Origin: Rhodoflexus caldus
GTDB lineage: Bacteria > Bacteroidota > Bacteroidia > Cytophagales > Thermoflexibacteraceae
DNA length: 64,000 nucleotides
Assembly: GCF_021206925.1 (NCBI RefSeq)
Contig: NZ_JAJPRF010000001.1
Coordinates: 310,001-374,000, forward strand
Reading direction: 5' to 3'
Part shown: in pieces, positions 34,485 through 42,569 of the stretch
How positions within the stretch are numbered: the first letter of the stretch is position 1
Layout of the letters: each line of letters opens with the position of its first letter
Notes under the pieces: model-generated
What the model was told of the DNA's origin: nothing
The model's database searches: none
Seen by the model: only the letters and a program-made list of their open reading frames with translations
Translations under genes and position numbers: made by a program

Positions 34485-37128
34485 TTTTGTTGAACATGTA
34501 GCGGTAGTAATCCAATACGCGGTTGTCTTTTTCTGCCTTGCGCACGTCTTCCATCAACGCTTTCACACCCGGCACTTCGTCAATAAATACCAATGCACCA
34601 TAGGCAGAAATGCGGGTTTCGTAGTTGCTGTGGCGGCGTGCGTAGTCTGCCAGCACCTTTGCGCCTTCTAACTGCACGCTTTCGGGCTGTTCGGACAGGT
34701 AGCTGCCAAAATAGTTGAACATGTAGTTCAACTCATAGCCGTTGCGGCGTGCCATCGTTTTAACGAACCAGTCGTATTTACCCAGTACTTTGAAGTAGCT
34801 GTAAAACTCTGCCAAGGTTTTGACTACCAAAAAGTTCTGTACGCCCTCAAATTGTTCTACATAGCTCACGGCATCCTCTCCGCCTGAGTTGGCGTAGGCA
34901 TACAGCGAATTAACCAATACAGTGTAGGAACTGTCTTTCATCGTATTGGTAAAGAAAGAAGGATTTATTTTGCCTGAAAGTGCATTGACGGCAGAGGCGC
35001 GCACCAGCGAGTGTTCATCGTTGAGCGCCATGTTTTGGACTTTGTCAATCAGGCTTTCTTCTAATTTTTCCTGACTTTCCAATACTTGCACGGCCATTTG
35101 ACGAATCTGCCAAGTGCGGTCATTCAATCCTTGGCGGACAGCAGCCAGTAAAACTTCGTTAGCAGCGGCCAACTTGGCTTCGGCCGCATCATCATCCTCA
35201 CCCGGAGCCTCGTTTGTCATTAGTTGCAGCTCGTCCAATGCCTTGCGGCGCGCCAGCATACGGTCGGCATTTTTCAATTGATACATCCACTCATCAACTG
35301 TTTTTTCGTGGCGGATGATACCTACCAATTGGGTTTCGCCATCCAGCAATACCGCATCGGGCTTTTGGGCAACAGCAAAGCGAAAACTCTGTTCGCGCTG
35401 GTTGATTTCTATCTTTTGTCTGATTTTTCGGCCGTTTGCCCAATAATCCAGCATCATAGGCAGGCGATAAACCGCAGGTGTGTAGGTTGTATCGTGCACC
35501 TGTTTCACCTCAACGGTCAGGAAACCGTCGGCATAAGCATGTTTCACCTCTAATTCGGGATGTCCGGGGTTCATGAACCACTGGTCGTAGAACCAGTTCA
35601 AATCCATGCCCGTAACCTCTTCAAAAGCCAGACGCAGGTCGTGGATTTCGGCTTTGCCGTACTGGTGTTTTTTCAGATAGAGGCGCAGCGAAGCAAAGAA
35701 AGCATCATCACCCAAAATATGGCGCAACATGTTGAGAATCAGACCACCTTTGGCATAAGAATGGCTGTCAAACATGTCTTCTTTTTCGCGGTAGTAGTAG
35801 CGAATCAGCGGCTCGCGTTTGGTATAAGACTCGTTGAGGTATTGTTCCCACTCATTTTGCCAAAATTCATCGGCGGCATCCTGCCCGTATTTGTGTTGTT
35901 GCCAAAGGTATTCGCTGTAAGTAGCAAAAGATTCGTTGAGCGGCAGGTTTGCCCAGCTTTCGCAGGTTACTAAATCGCCAAACCAGTGATGAAAAAGCTC
36001 GTGAGCGATGATATTGTCCCAGTTGTCGTCTAACAGGTAGCGGTTGTCCACCTGTAACTGCTCCATAAACACCGAAGCAGAAGTATTTTCCATCGCTCCC
36101 GAAACAAAGTCGCGCACAACTACCTGCGAGTATTTATCCCATGGATACGGATAGTCCAGCAGGTTGGAGAAAAATTCCATCATTTCGGGCGTGCGACCAA
36201 AAATGGCACGTGCATAAGGCGCATATTCAGGTTCAACATAGTAGCTCACTTCTTTATCGCGCCACTTGTCTTTAATAACGGCATATTTGCCAATGGCCAT
36301 CATAAACAGATAAGGCGCATGAGGCTTATCATGTTTCCAGTGGTCGGTACGCGTACCGTCTTTGTTGATTTTGGAACTTATCAGGCGGCCGTTGCTCAGG
36401 CTGACAAAGGCCGAATCTACCGTGATGAAGATTTCCTGCGTAGTTTTTACGTTAGGTGCGTCAAAGGTCGGGAACCAGCACGAACTGGCTTCTGTTTCGC
36501 CTTGTGTCCAGATTTGCTGCGGCTTATTGGGCTCTTCGCCTGTGGGGTTAATGAAATACAGTCCGCGGCGGTCGGTAATGGCAGCGCTGCCTTGTGTTTG
36601 CAGCTCGTTGGGTTTGGCAGTGTATCGGATGCGTAGTGTCAGTTCCTCGTTGCGGGTGTAGGTTTTGTTCAACCCGATGCGAATTTGGTTGCCGTCGTAA
36701 GAATAGCCCAGTGGTTGGTTGATTTTGCCCGTCAGTTGGATTTCGTGGAGGTCAAAACCTTTGGCATCCAGAATGACGCTGTCCTGCGGGAAGAAATACG
36801 GCTGCATGGTAAGCGTGGCTATTCCGTTGAGATGTTGCTTTTGCCAATTAAAAGAAACCTCCAACTTGGTATGCTTCAACTTAAAATGCCGTGTGCGCTC
36901 GGGATTATACTTCCAGCGCGTAGGCGCCCATACCCCTGCCGAGCGCGACCACACCTTCATCAGGCTGTCCTCGAAAGCTGCATCGGGGTCGCCCCCATCG
37001 CTGACTACTTGCTCTGCCTTGACTGTGTTTCCCGGTTGTGTGATTTTAGGTTGGCAGGCATAGATGAAAAACACCGCTACAAGTCCTGCCAAACTTAACC
37101 TTACAGGTTGAATACTCATCATCATCAT
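34477..37128 (-). CDS. M1-family zinc aminopeptidase lipoprotein with C-terminal HEAT-like repeats
   Basis: A protein of 883 residues that would cleave N-terminal amino acids from peptides outside the inner membrane. The signal (SLAGLVAVFFIYACQPK) ends in a lipobox Cys. It has the substrate motif SGAMENTSAS (near 340) and the zinc motif HELFHHWFGDL with the downstream Glu in NLPLNESFA (near 375-398). Residues about 640-880 are helical repeats (LNDRTWQIRQMAVQVLESQE, EHSLVRASAVNALSGKI), HEAT-like. The start has four methionines in a row; the exact one is uncertain. It overlaps rfbD by eight bases. Confidence 0.9.
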   Translation of the reverse strand: MMMMSIQPVRLSLAGLVAVFFIYACQPKITQPGNTVKAEQVVSDGGDPDAAFEDSLMKVWSRSAGVWAPTRWKYNPERTRHFKLKHTKLEVSFNWQKQHLNGIATLTMQPYFFPQDSVILDAKGFDLHEIQLTGKINQPLGYSYDGNQIRIGLNKTYTRNEELTLRIRYTAKPNELQTQGSAAITDRRGLYFINPTGEEPNKPQQIWTQGETEASSCWFPTFDAPNVKTTQEIFITVDSAFVSLSNGRLISSKINKDGTRTDHWKHDKPHAPYLFMMAIGKYAVIKDKWRDKEVSYYVEPEYAPYARAIFGRTPEMMEFFSNLLDYPYPWDKYSQVVVRDFVSGAMENTSASVFMEQLQVDNRYLLDDNWDNIIAHELFHHWFGDLVTCESWANLPLNESFATYSEYLWQQHKYGQDAADEFWQNEWEQYLNESYTKREPLIRYYYREKEDMFDSHSYAKGGLILNMLRHILGDDAFFASLRLYLKKHQYGKAEIHDLRLAFEEVTGMDLNWFYDQWFMNPGHPELEVKHAYADGFLTVEVKQVHDTTYTPAVYRLPMMLDYWANGRKIRQKIEINQREQSFRFAVAQKPDAVLLDGETQLVGIIRHEKTVDEWMYQLKNADRMLARRKALDELQLMTNEAPGEDDDAAEAKLAAANEVLLAAVRQGLNDRTWQIRQMAVQVLESQEKLEESLIDKVQNMALNDEHSLVRASAVNALSGKINPSFFTNTMKDSSYTVLVNSLYAYANSGGEDAVSYVEQFEGVQNFLVVKTLAEFYSYFKVLGKYDWFVKTMARRNGYELNYMFNYFGSYLSEQPESVQLEGAKVLADYARRHSNYETRISAYGALVFIDEVPGVKALMEDVRKAEKDNRVLDYYRYMFNKNE

Positions 37129-37150
37129 GTTTTTGTTATGCGCTAAATAA

Positions 37151-37175
37151 AAAAAGCCCTCAAAAGGGCTTTTGT
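37151..37175 (-). terminator. Terminator-like hairpin near the M1 aminopeptidase start
   Basis: AAAGCCC and GGGCTTT arms around TCAAAA; on the minus strand it is followed by seven T. It points toward the M1 gene start, so it could be an attenuator or end a transcript arriving from the M14 gene side. Confidence 0.6.
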
Positions 37176-37271
37176 GTTAATGTTTTGTTAATTACTGACT
37201 AACCGTGCAACATCTGTACCATTCCAACGTTAATCAGTTTGTTTTCATTTTCATATTTACTGTTGAGAAAA

Positions 37272-37297
37272 CCCTATCGGTTTCCGATAGGGCTTTT
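37272..37297. terminator. Terminator hairpin CCCTATCGG/CCGATAGGG
   Basis: Nine-base perfect stem (37272-37280 with 37284-37292) with a TTT loop, followed by CTTTTTG on the plus strand and GTTTTC on the minus strand. Probably ends the M14 carboxypeptidase transcript, 280 bases past its stop, or a plus-strand transcript. Confidence 0.6.
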
Positions 37298-37577
37298 TGT
37301 TGTTTGTTGGCTAAGGCTTGTAAACCTTTAACCGAAGTATTTTCACATTTACCGGTGAGAGCAATAAGTTTTTCAAATATAGCCACAATACCCAAAGATG
37401 CAAAACAGCCGTGAGGTAAATATAATGCCACTGTTATGAAAAAAATGTTAAAAACAGCGGTTGTATTGCAGAGTTATTGATAGTCGCTTGCCGGTACTAA
37501 AAAGTTTTCAATGGAAAGAATCTTTTTTTGTGAATCATCTAAATTTTTGCTTTTCTAAAAAAAGATGCAACCATTGG

Positions 37578-39071
37578 TCAGTAGCTCAAAGCGTTGCCTT
37601 TTGATGATTGAACATCCGGCTCTCGCACAAATCCGTTGATAATCAGATAACGCACTTTGCCGTTCTCCGCAAGCACAAGGTCGGGGTTTTGCTCCATACT
37701 GACCGCATCGTCAGGGCGGGTGTGGTTGCCTCGCAGCAGGTTAAAGGGAATATCTGCCGGAACGTCTTTTTCCTGCCAATCCTGCCCTTTGTAGCGCAAA
37801 GCAGTGTAGCCTTCCGCCAGTAAGCGGCTGAAATTCAGTTTCCTGATTTGGTCTAAACTGTACATTTCTTCGGGATAAACCTTGCCGAAACTCACCTGTA
37901 AATTGGTACAGTCTATTTCGCGATAGCCGTACAAGGTGCTCAAATCGCCGATGTCGTCCACAAAGCATTGGTAATAGAAACTGCGCCCGTCGGCTTTCAT
38001 GCGCTCACGGATGTCAAAAGAGATATCGGCGCGGTAGGCTGTTCCGTTGAAATCCAGCAAAGCATTGCGCAGCACCAAATGGCGCAGTTGTGTGCGGTTT
38101 TCGGGAATCGCCCAATATTGCTCGGTTGTATGATGCTCATATTCTTTTTGCGCAATGGCATAAAGCGCCGAAAGAATGGCAATAAAATTCAATTGGCGGA
38201 TATAAAATTTTTCAGGGTCATCGGGGTAGCCGCCGGACTCTATTAACACGGTGCTTGTGCCCCATTTTTGGATGTTATCACCAAAGGCACGCGGCTCAAA
38301 TTCATCGTTATATTTGGCAACCTGCCCGGGGATGATGCTTTGCAGGTCGTCGTTCATGGCCGCAATGAGGCGCATGGCACGTTCTCGCACGGGATTTACC
38401 TCTTTGGCTACGTTATAGGCAGGCGCAAGGAATGAAATAGTGGCCGGCTTGGGCGTATAGTAGGCCGTGTAGCGCGTATGTTGGTCGTGCAGGTTAAACC
38501 CGAAATCGGCGTTCAGTTCATCGCGCAGGCCTTTGAGCAACCGCGACTCGGGATTGACTAACCGCAGGGCATCGCGGTTCATGTCTATGTCTAATGCTGT
38601 GCGTCGTTTGAACACCTCCGCCCCATCGGGGTTGAGCATCGGCACAAAGTGCAGGCTCAGGTTGTCTAATATAACCTTGCGGTAGCTGTCCAACTCATCG
38701 GAAGCGCTGAAAAAACGGAAAATATCGAACAGCGCCATAGTCGCCGTGGCTTCGTCGCCGTGCATTTGCGACCAGAGCATCACTTTGGTGGTGCCTTTGC
38801 CCAATCGGATGTGATGAATCACGCGCTTTTCGGTAGAAAGCCCCAACTCTTTTACCGAAAAACCTTTGTCGGGTGAAAGTGCAGCTATCAGCGGCTGAAT
38901 ATCAGCGTGTTTGAATCGGCGATAGGTAAAATAGGGTTCGCGGTAGGTTTCATATTGCCGTTGCAGGGCAGCAACAAACGCTTTTCTGTTCATGGTTCTT
39001 TTTTGGGCAAAAATGGAGGCGCTCAGGCAAAAGCACAAGCATAGAGGGAGGAGAAAGCGGTTAGTCTGCAT
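37578..39071 (-). CDS. Secreted M14-family zinc carboxypeptidase
   Basis: A protein of 497 residues with a signal peptide (MQTNRFLLPLCLCFCLSASIFA, then Q). The M14 fold shows the zinc motif HGDE (MHGDEATATMALFD, near 103), the substrate-binding run VPMLNPDGAEVFKRRTALDI-DMNRD, a second zinc His in FNLHDQH, and a likely catalytic Glu in TVLIESGGYPDDPEKFY (near 274). It removes C-terminal residues or cleaves peptide side chains in the periplasm or outside. No operon partner; a possible coiled-coil gene remnant lies just upstream. Confidence 0.9.
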   Translation of the reverse strand: MQTNRFLLPLCLCFCLSASIFAQKRTMNRKAFVAALQRQYETYREPYFTYRRFKHADIQPLIAALSPDKGFSVKELGLSTEKRVIHHIRLGKGTTKVMLWSQMHGDEATATMALFDIFRFFSASDELDSYRKVILDNLSLHFVPMLNPDGAEVFKRRTALDIDMNRDALRLVNPESRLLKGLRDELNADFGFNLHDQHTRYTAYYTPKPATISFLAPAYNVAKEVNPVRERAMRLIAAMNDDLQSIIPGQVAKYNDEFEPRAFGDNIQKWGTSTVLIESGGYPDDPEKFYIRQLNFIAILSALYAIAQKEYEHHTTEQYWAIPENRTQLRHLVLRNALLDFNGTAYRADISFDIRERMKADGRSFYYQCFVDDIGDLSTLYGYREIDCTNLQVSFGKVYPEEMYSLDQIRKLNFSRLLAEGYTALRYKGQDWQEKDVPADIPFNLLRGNHTRPDDAVSMEQNPDLVLAENGKVRYLIINGFVREPDVQSSKGNALSY

Positions 39072-39222
39072 TTTTAGTACACGGATTATAAGAACAAATT
39101 AAACTTATATCCGCTAATATATGCAACTGCTCTTGCAGGAAGCTAACCGTGCCGCGCAGGTGTGCGATTTCCTCTTTGAGTTGGGTGATAGTATTAATAT
39201 GGCGCTCGTAGCGTTCACTGCG
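39061..39222 (-). pseudogene. Possible remnant of a coiled-coil gene tail
   Basis: On the minus strand an open stretch without a start codon reads SERYERHINTITQLKEEIAH and LRGTVSFLQEQLHILADISL, heptad-like and of normal codon character, similar to the C-terminal tail of XRE-type regulators. It is preceded by a stop and AT-rich sequence. No intact N-terminal part is present. It may simply be non-coding. Confidence 0.25.
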
Positions 39223-39368
39223 TTAAAGAATATTCTTCATCAAAATTCAGGTCTTCTAAAAAATTTTTTTAAAAAACGGGAACGTTTGTCGTTTAGCGAT
39301 ATTAAACCGTGAAGACAGACAAACTTTACGATTATTTTGATTTTTAACGCTGATTTATTTCCCACCAA

Positions 39369-39773
39369 ATGATGACCGAAGAATTAAAAGGCTATTTCAA
39401 AAATCTTTATCGCATGATGCTGAGCGATGATGACATTCATGAACAGGAACTGTCAATGCTATATCAATTAGCTATTGATAAGGGATTTACCGAACAGGAT
39501 ATTGATAGTTTCCTTGGAGAGCCGATTGAGAGTGATGAAATGTTTGCGCCCCATGACACACTTATTAAAATAGAATACCTGTATGATTTGGCAAGGATGG
39601 CTTGGGCAGACGGAAATATAGACGACAGAGAGAAGGATACCCTTTTGCGCTTTTGTACCGCGTTTGGATTTGCAGAGGAGAATATTCCACTCATCATAGA
39701 ATTCCTATTGGAAGAAGCCAAGCGTGGCGCAAGCAAGCAATCTGTTATGGAACAAGTCAAACAAAACCTATAA
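39369..39773 (+). CDS. TerB-like protein
   Basis: A small acidic, all-helical cytoplasmic protein of 134 residues with the TerB-family layout: two halves each with an acidic turn, MMLSDDDIHEQELSMLYQLA and MAWADGNIDDREKDTLLRFC, the latter like the DGxIDxxE metal site of TerB. TerB-like domains occur in tellurite-resistance and stress or anti-phage membrane complexes. It begins a compact four-gene cassette: five bases separate it from the coiled-coil membrane gene. Function here is inferred from context only. Confidence 0.75.
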   Translation: MMTEELKGYFKNLYRMMLSDDDIHEQELSMLYQLAIDKGFTEQDIDSFLGEPIESDEMFAPHDTLIKIEYLYDLARMAWADGNIDDREKDTLLRFCTAFGFAEENIPLIIEFLLEEAKRGASKQSVMEQVKQNL

Positions 39774-39778
39774 AAATT

Positions 39779-41077
39779 ATGGCGAAGCTGTTTAAAGGAA
39801 TTTTTAATACAAACGCTGCACAAGCACCTACACAGACCGTTGCATCTGACATAACAACAGGTATATCAAATCATATACCTGCAACATCTCACACACCTTT
39901 TGACAAAGAAGACCATCATCAGGAGGGCAAAAGAAAAGGTGAAAGCCTTCGTGGTTCTCATGTAGGTTTAAAAGTATGCCTTCAAAGGATAGCAGCCAAG
40001 CTTGTTGAACGTGCAGGTATAGACAAAACAGCACAGGAAAAGCACATGGCAGACCTCCGTGAAAAACTAAGCGGGCTTAAAGAAAAAACTAAGCATTTGC
40101 ATGAGGAAAAGAATGAAATCATTAACCAAAAAATTCCTCAGATAAATGCCGCAATAGACAAATTGGAGCATGAAATCATTGAAATTAAGAAAGACCCTAC
40201 ACCATACCTTGAAGAAAAAGCAAGCAAATTGGGATTGTACATTGGAGCAGGAATTCTGTTTTTCCTCACGGTATATCTATTCGTCTTTTACAGTTCTGCC
40301 AGCTACTCTGCCTTTTTTAAAGAGTTTCAAGTTACCGATGACATAACCATTTCGCAGCAATTATTTGATGCACAGGCAGTTGTTCGGGCATATCACGATG
40401 GTATAACCGAACTCGTGCTGATTCTTACCATTCCTTTCGTTTTTCTTGGATTAGGCTATTTGATTCATAAGTTTCAGGAAGGCAGTGGGGCAAAGATGTA
40501 CTTTAAAGTTGCAATGCTCATTATAACTACGTTTTTGTATGATACCCTGCTGGCTTACGGCATTACAGAAAAAATATACGACATTAAAAGACAAGGAGGA
40601 TTTAATGATATGCCTCCTTACAGTTTCACACTGGCTTTTCAGGATGTGCATTTTTGGACAATTATTTTTTCGGGCTTCCTTGTGTACATCATCTGGGGTT
40701 TCATCTTCGACTTCACAATGGCATCTTATCAGGCATTAGACAAGATTAAACTGCTGATACAAGCCCGAAGAGAGCAGATAGCACTCAAAGAATACGACCG
40801 AAGAAAATTAGAAGAAAGAATCCAACAGATTCAGCAGGAAATCAACGGAATAGCCATTGACATAACGCATCTGGAGGAAAAAATTAAACATCCTTCTGTT
40901 ACTATCAACATAAAAGAACTCGAGCACATCGTGATGCAATTTCTGAACGGATGGCTGGAATACATGACCTATGCCAAGATACCCTCACAGGAACAGGAAG
41001 AAGCTCATAAAATTGCTAAAGAATTTATTGAAAAATATCGCACCGTTAATTTGACCCAATTCAATTTAACTCACTAA
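39779..41077 (+). CDS. Four-helix membrane protein flanked by coiled coils, unknown family
   Basis: A 432-residue protein with a coiled coil (about 84-140), four membrane helices (about 151-172, 210-229, 241-260, 292-312) and a second coiled coil (about 322-370), then a helical tail. There is no signal peptide and no enzymatic motif. N- and C-terminal coiled coils are likely both in the cytoplasm. It resembles a scaffold or channel-like protein. Position between TerB-like and vWA-lipoprotein genes suggests that it links a cytoplasmic TerB with an extracytoplasmic vWA partner across the inner membrane. The ATG at 39779 follows TerB's stop by five bases. Confidence 0.75.
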   Translation: MAKLFKGIFNTNAAQAPTQTVASDITTGISNHIPATSHTPFDKEDHHQEGKRKGESLRGSHVGLKVCLQRIAAKLVERAGIDKTAQEKHMADLREKLSGLKEKTKHLHEEKNEIINQKIPQINAAIDKLEHEIIEIKKDPTPYLEEKASKLGLYIGAGILFFLTVYLFVFYSSASYSAFFKEFQVTDDITISQQLFDAQAVVRAYHDGITELVLILTIPFVFLGLGYLIHKFQEGSGAKMYFKVAMLIITTFLYDTLLAYGITEKIYDIKRQGGFNDMPPYSFTLAFQDVHFWTIIFSGFLVYIIWGFIFDFTMASYQALDKIKLLIQARREQIALKEYDRRKLEERIQQIQQEINGIAIDITHLEEKIKHPSVTINIKELEHIVMQFLNGWLEYMTYAKIPSQEQEEAHKIAKEFIEKYRTVNLTQFNLTH

Positions 41078-41089
41078 CCCTAATCCAAG

Positions 41090-41983
41090 ATGAAACGCAC
41101 TATTTTGTTCACTCTTGCATCTATGCTGTTTTTTGCTTCTTGCGGCAGTAGCGAGCAAAAGCAAGAGACAAGCGATACACAACCGTCTGCCGCGCCTAAA
41201 GACAAGCAATACAACATTACCATATTGCTTGACTTGTCTAACCGACTTATCAGATCTGTACAACCTTCTCAAAAAGAGCGTGATATAGAAGCTGTGAAAC
41301 AGATTTTAGGAGTTATGCGCTCACATTTGTCCGGCAAAGGAACTTACAAATCCAAGGATAAAATACGAGTTATTTTCAGTCCTGCACCTGCTGACCCTAA
41401 CATTAATAGTTTGGCAAAAAAACTCAGTGTGGATTTTTCTAAATTGGATAATGGCAGCAAGCGCGATGCTTACAAGAGCATGGAAGATAATTTCGCCACC
41501 TCGCTTTCAGAGATTTATGATTTAACCCTTCAAAGCCAAAAATGGGTAGGTTCTGATATCTGGCGATTTTTTAAATATGATGTCCGCGAATTGTGCATCG
41601 ACAGAAATCCCGATTATGAAAATATTTTAGTTGTTATAACCGATGGCTACCTGTATCATGTCCAGTCCAAAGACCGAGTGAATAATCGCACAGCTTACAT
41701 CCCCGACTGGTTTTTGAAAAAAGAAGGATTAAGCAACAATCCGAAATGGGAGCAAAAATTCAAAGAACAAGATTACGGGTTAATTAGCATCAATCAGAAA
41801 TTGGACAACCTGTCTATTCTTATGCTGGAAGTAAATCCTGTAGATAGCCAGAAAAATGATGAGGATATCATTAGGGCATATATTGCCAAGTGGTTTGATG
41901 AAATGCAGGTGAGCAGATACAGCATCTATAACACCGATTTGCCACAAAACACCGCTAATCGGATAGAAAATTTCTTTCGTTAA
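41090..41983 (+). CDS. Lipoprotein with a von Willebrand A-like domain
   Basis: A 297-residue lipoprotein (MKRTILFTLASMLFFASC, Cys 18). From residue 42 it has a vWA-like fold: the first metal-site strand YNITILLDLSNRLIR, and the later strand NILVVITDGYLYH. The metal site departs from the DxSxS rule, reading DLSNR (Asp48, Ser50, Arg52). vWA domains bind partners through a metal ion, so this may be altered or metal-independent. It is the third gene of the TerB cassette, 12 bases after the membrane protein. Confidence 0.7.
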   Translation: MKRTILFTLASMLFFASCGSSEQKQETSDTQPSAAPKDKQYNITILLDLSNRLIRSVQPSQKERDIEAVKQILGVMRSHLSGKGTYKSKDKIRVIFSPAPADPNINSLAKKLSVDFSKLDNGSKRDAYKSMEDNFATSLSEIYDLTLQSQKWVGSDIWRFFKYDVRELCIDRNPDYENILVVITDGYLYHVQSKDRVNNRTAYIPDWFLKKEGLSNNPKWEQKFKEQDYGLISINQKLDNLSILMLEVNPVDSQKNDEDIIRAYIAKWFDEMQVSRYSIYNTDLPQNTANRIENFFR

Positions 41984-42007
41984 TTCAACGCTCTAAATTC
42001 AAACATC

Positions 42008-42403
42008 ATGTATCATTTCCTCTTTTTCCTATTAGGAAGCCTGCTGACTATTTCCATAGCTCAGGCTCAATCGGCAGAACTGCGCATTAAGAATACTTCT
42101 GACAGAATGCTAACTGTTAAAGTCATGAACTCAAATAATGGCAGACTCTTTAAAAAATTTATCGTTTATCCACGCGCGAGTTATACCGAGTACTTTGCAA
42201 CAACGGGTAGTTTTTTCCTCAAAACAAAGGCTGAATATCCGGGGCGTGAACCAGTCTATGAGAAAGGAAATCCGTTTAGAGTTTATGTCGGCACCGACGG
42301 CTATTCCGTACTGACCATTACGTATGCCATTCAAGAAAGCAATGTAGCCAATCCGTTGGAAGGCAAAAGTATCTCCCGACAAGAGTTTGAGCGCGATAAC
42401 TGA
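42008..42403 (+). CDS. Small secreted protein of unknown function
   Basis: A 131-residue protein with a signal peptide (MYHFLFFLLGSLLTISIAQA, then Q). The mature part is beta-rich: AELRIKNTSDRMLTVKVMNS, SYTEYFATTGSFFLKTKAEY, and GYSVLTITYAI. It looks like a small immunoglobulin-like or lipocalin-like domain; no family was recognised. It is the last gene of the TerB cassette, 24 bases after the vWA lipoprotein, and is followed by a terminator-like hairpin. Confidence 0.65.
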   Translation: MYHFLFFLLGSLLTISIAQAQSAELRIKNTSDRMLTVKVMNSNNGRLFKKFIVYPRASYTEYFATTGSFFLKTKAEYPGREPVYEKGNPFRVYVGTDGYSVLTITYAIQESNVANPLEGKSISRQEFERDN

Positions 42404-42417
42404 TTTATCTTGAATTT

Positions 42418-42458
42418 TATCATCTCCTAACCTTCATAAGAAGAATGGCGAGATGATA
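42418..42458 (+). terminator. Hairpin ending the TerB cassette
   Basis: TATCATCTC (42418-42426) pairs with GAGATGATA (42450-42458), followed by GAATTTCTTTCC. The loop is long (23 bases), so confidence is limited. The rest of the gap up to 42569 shows nothing recognisable. Confidence 0.4.
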
Positions 42459-42569
42459 GAATTTCTTTCCTCCTCCGACATCCTTTTGTCGCATCGGGCT
42501 TGCCGAAAAGCACAGGGATTGAAGGGGCTGTCGGGTGCCTTGATTTGTTGATGCGGTTTGAACCTTCAA

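Larger units (their letters stand above)
37129..37577. other. Intergenic region with two hairpins
   Basis: This 449-base gap between the two peptidase genes is AT-rich. It contains two terminator-like hairpins (37151-37175 and 37272-37297) and otherwise no convincing gene. It must also contain the promoter for the M1 aminopeptidase, but I could not identify it. Confidence 0.55.

Noticed and set aside
37234-37431. Minus-strand 65-residue open frame between the two peptidase genes
   Set aside because: It runs through the perfect terminator hairpin at 37272-37292 and has no recognisable domain; more likely non-coding.
39121-39312. Plus-strand 63-residue open frame upstream of the TerB-like gene
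   Set aside because: Its first half is antisense to the coiled-coil-like remnant and its second half covers homopolymer A/T sequence; no family resemblance.
39369-39773. Interpreting the TerB-like gene as tellurite resistance
   Set aside because: No TerC, TerD, TerZ or TerA genes are present; the cassette composition is different.
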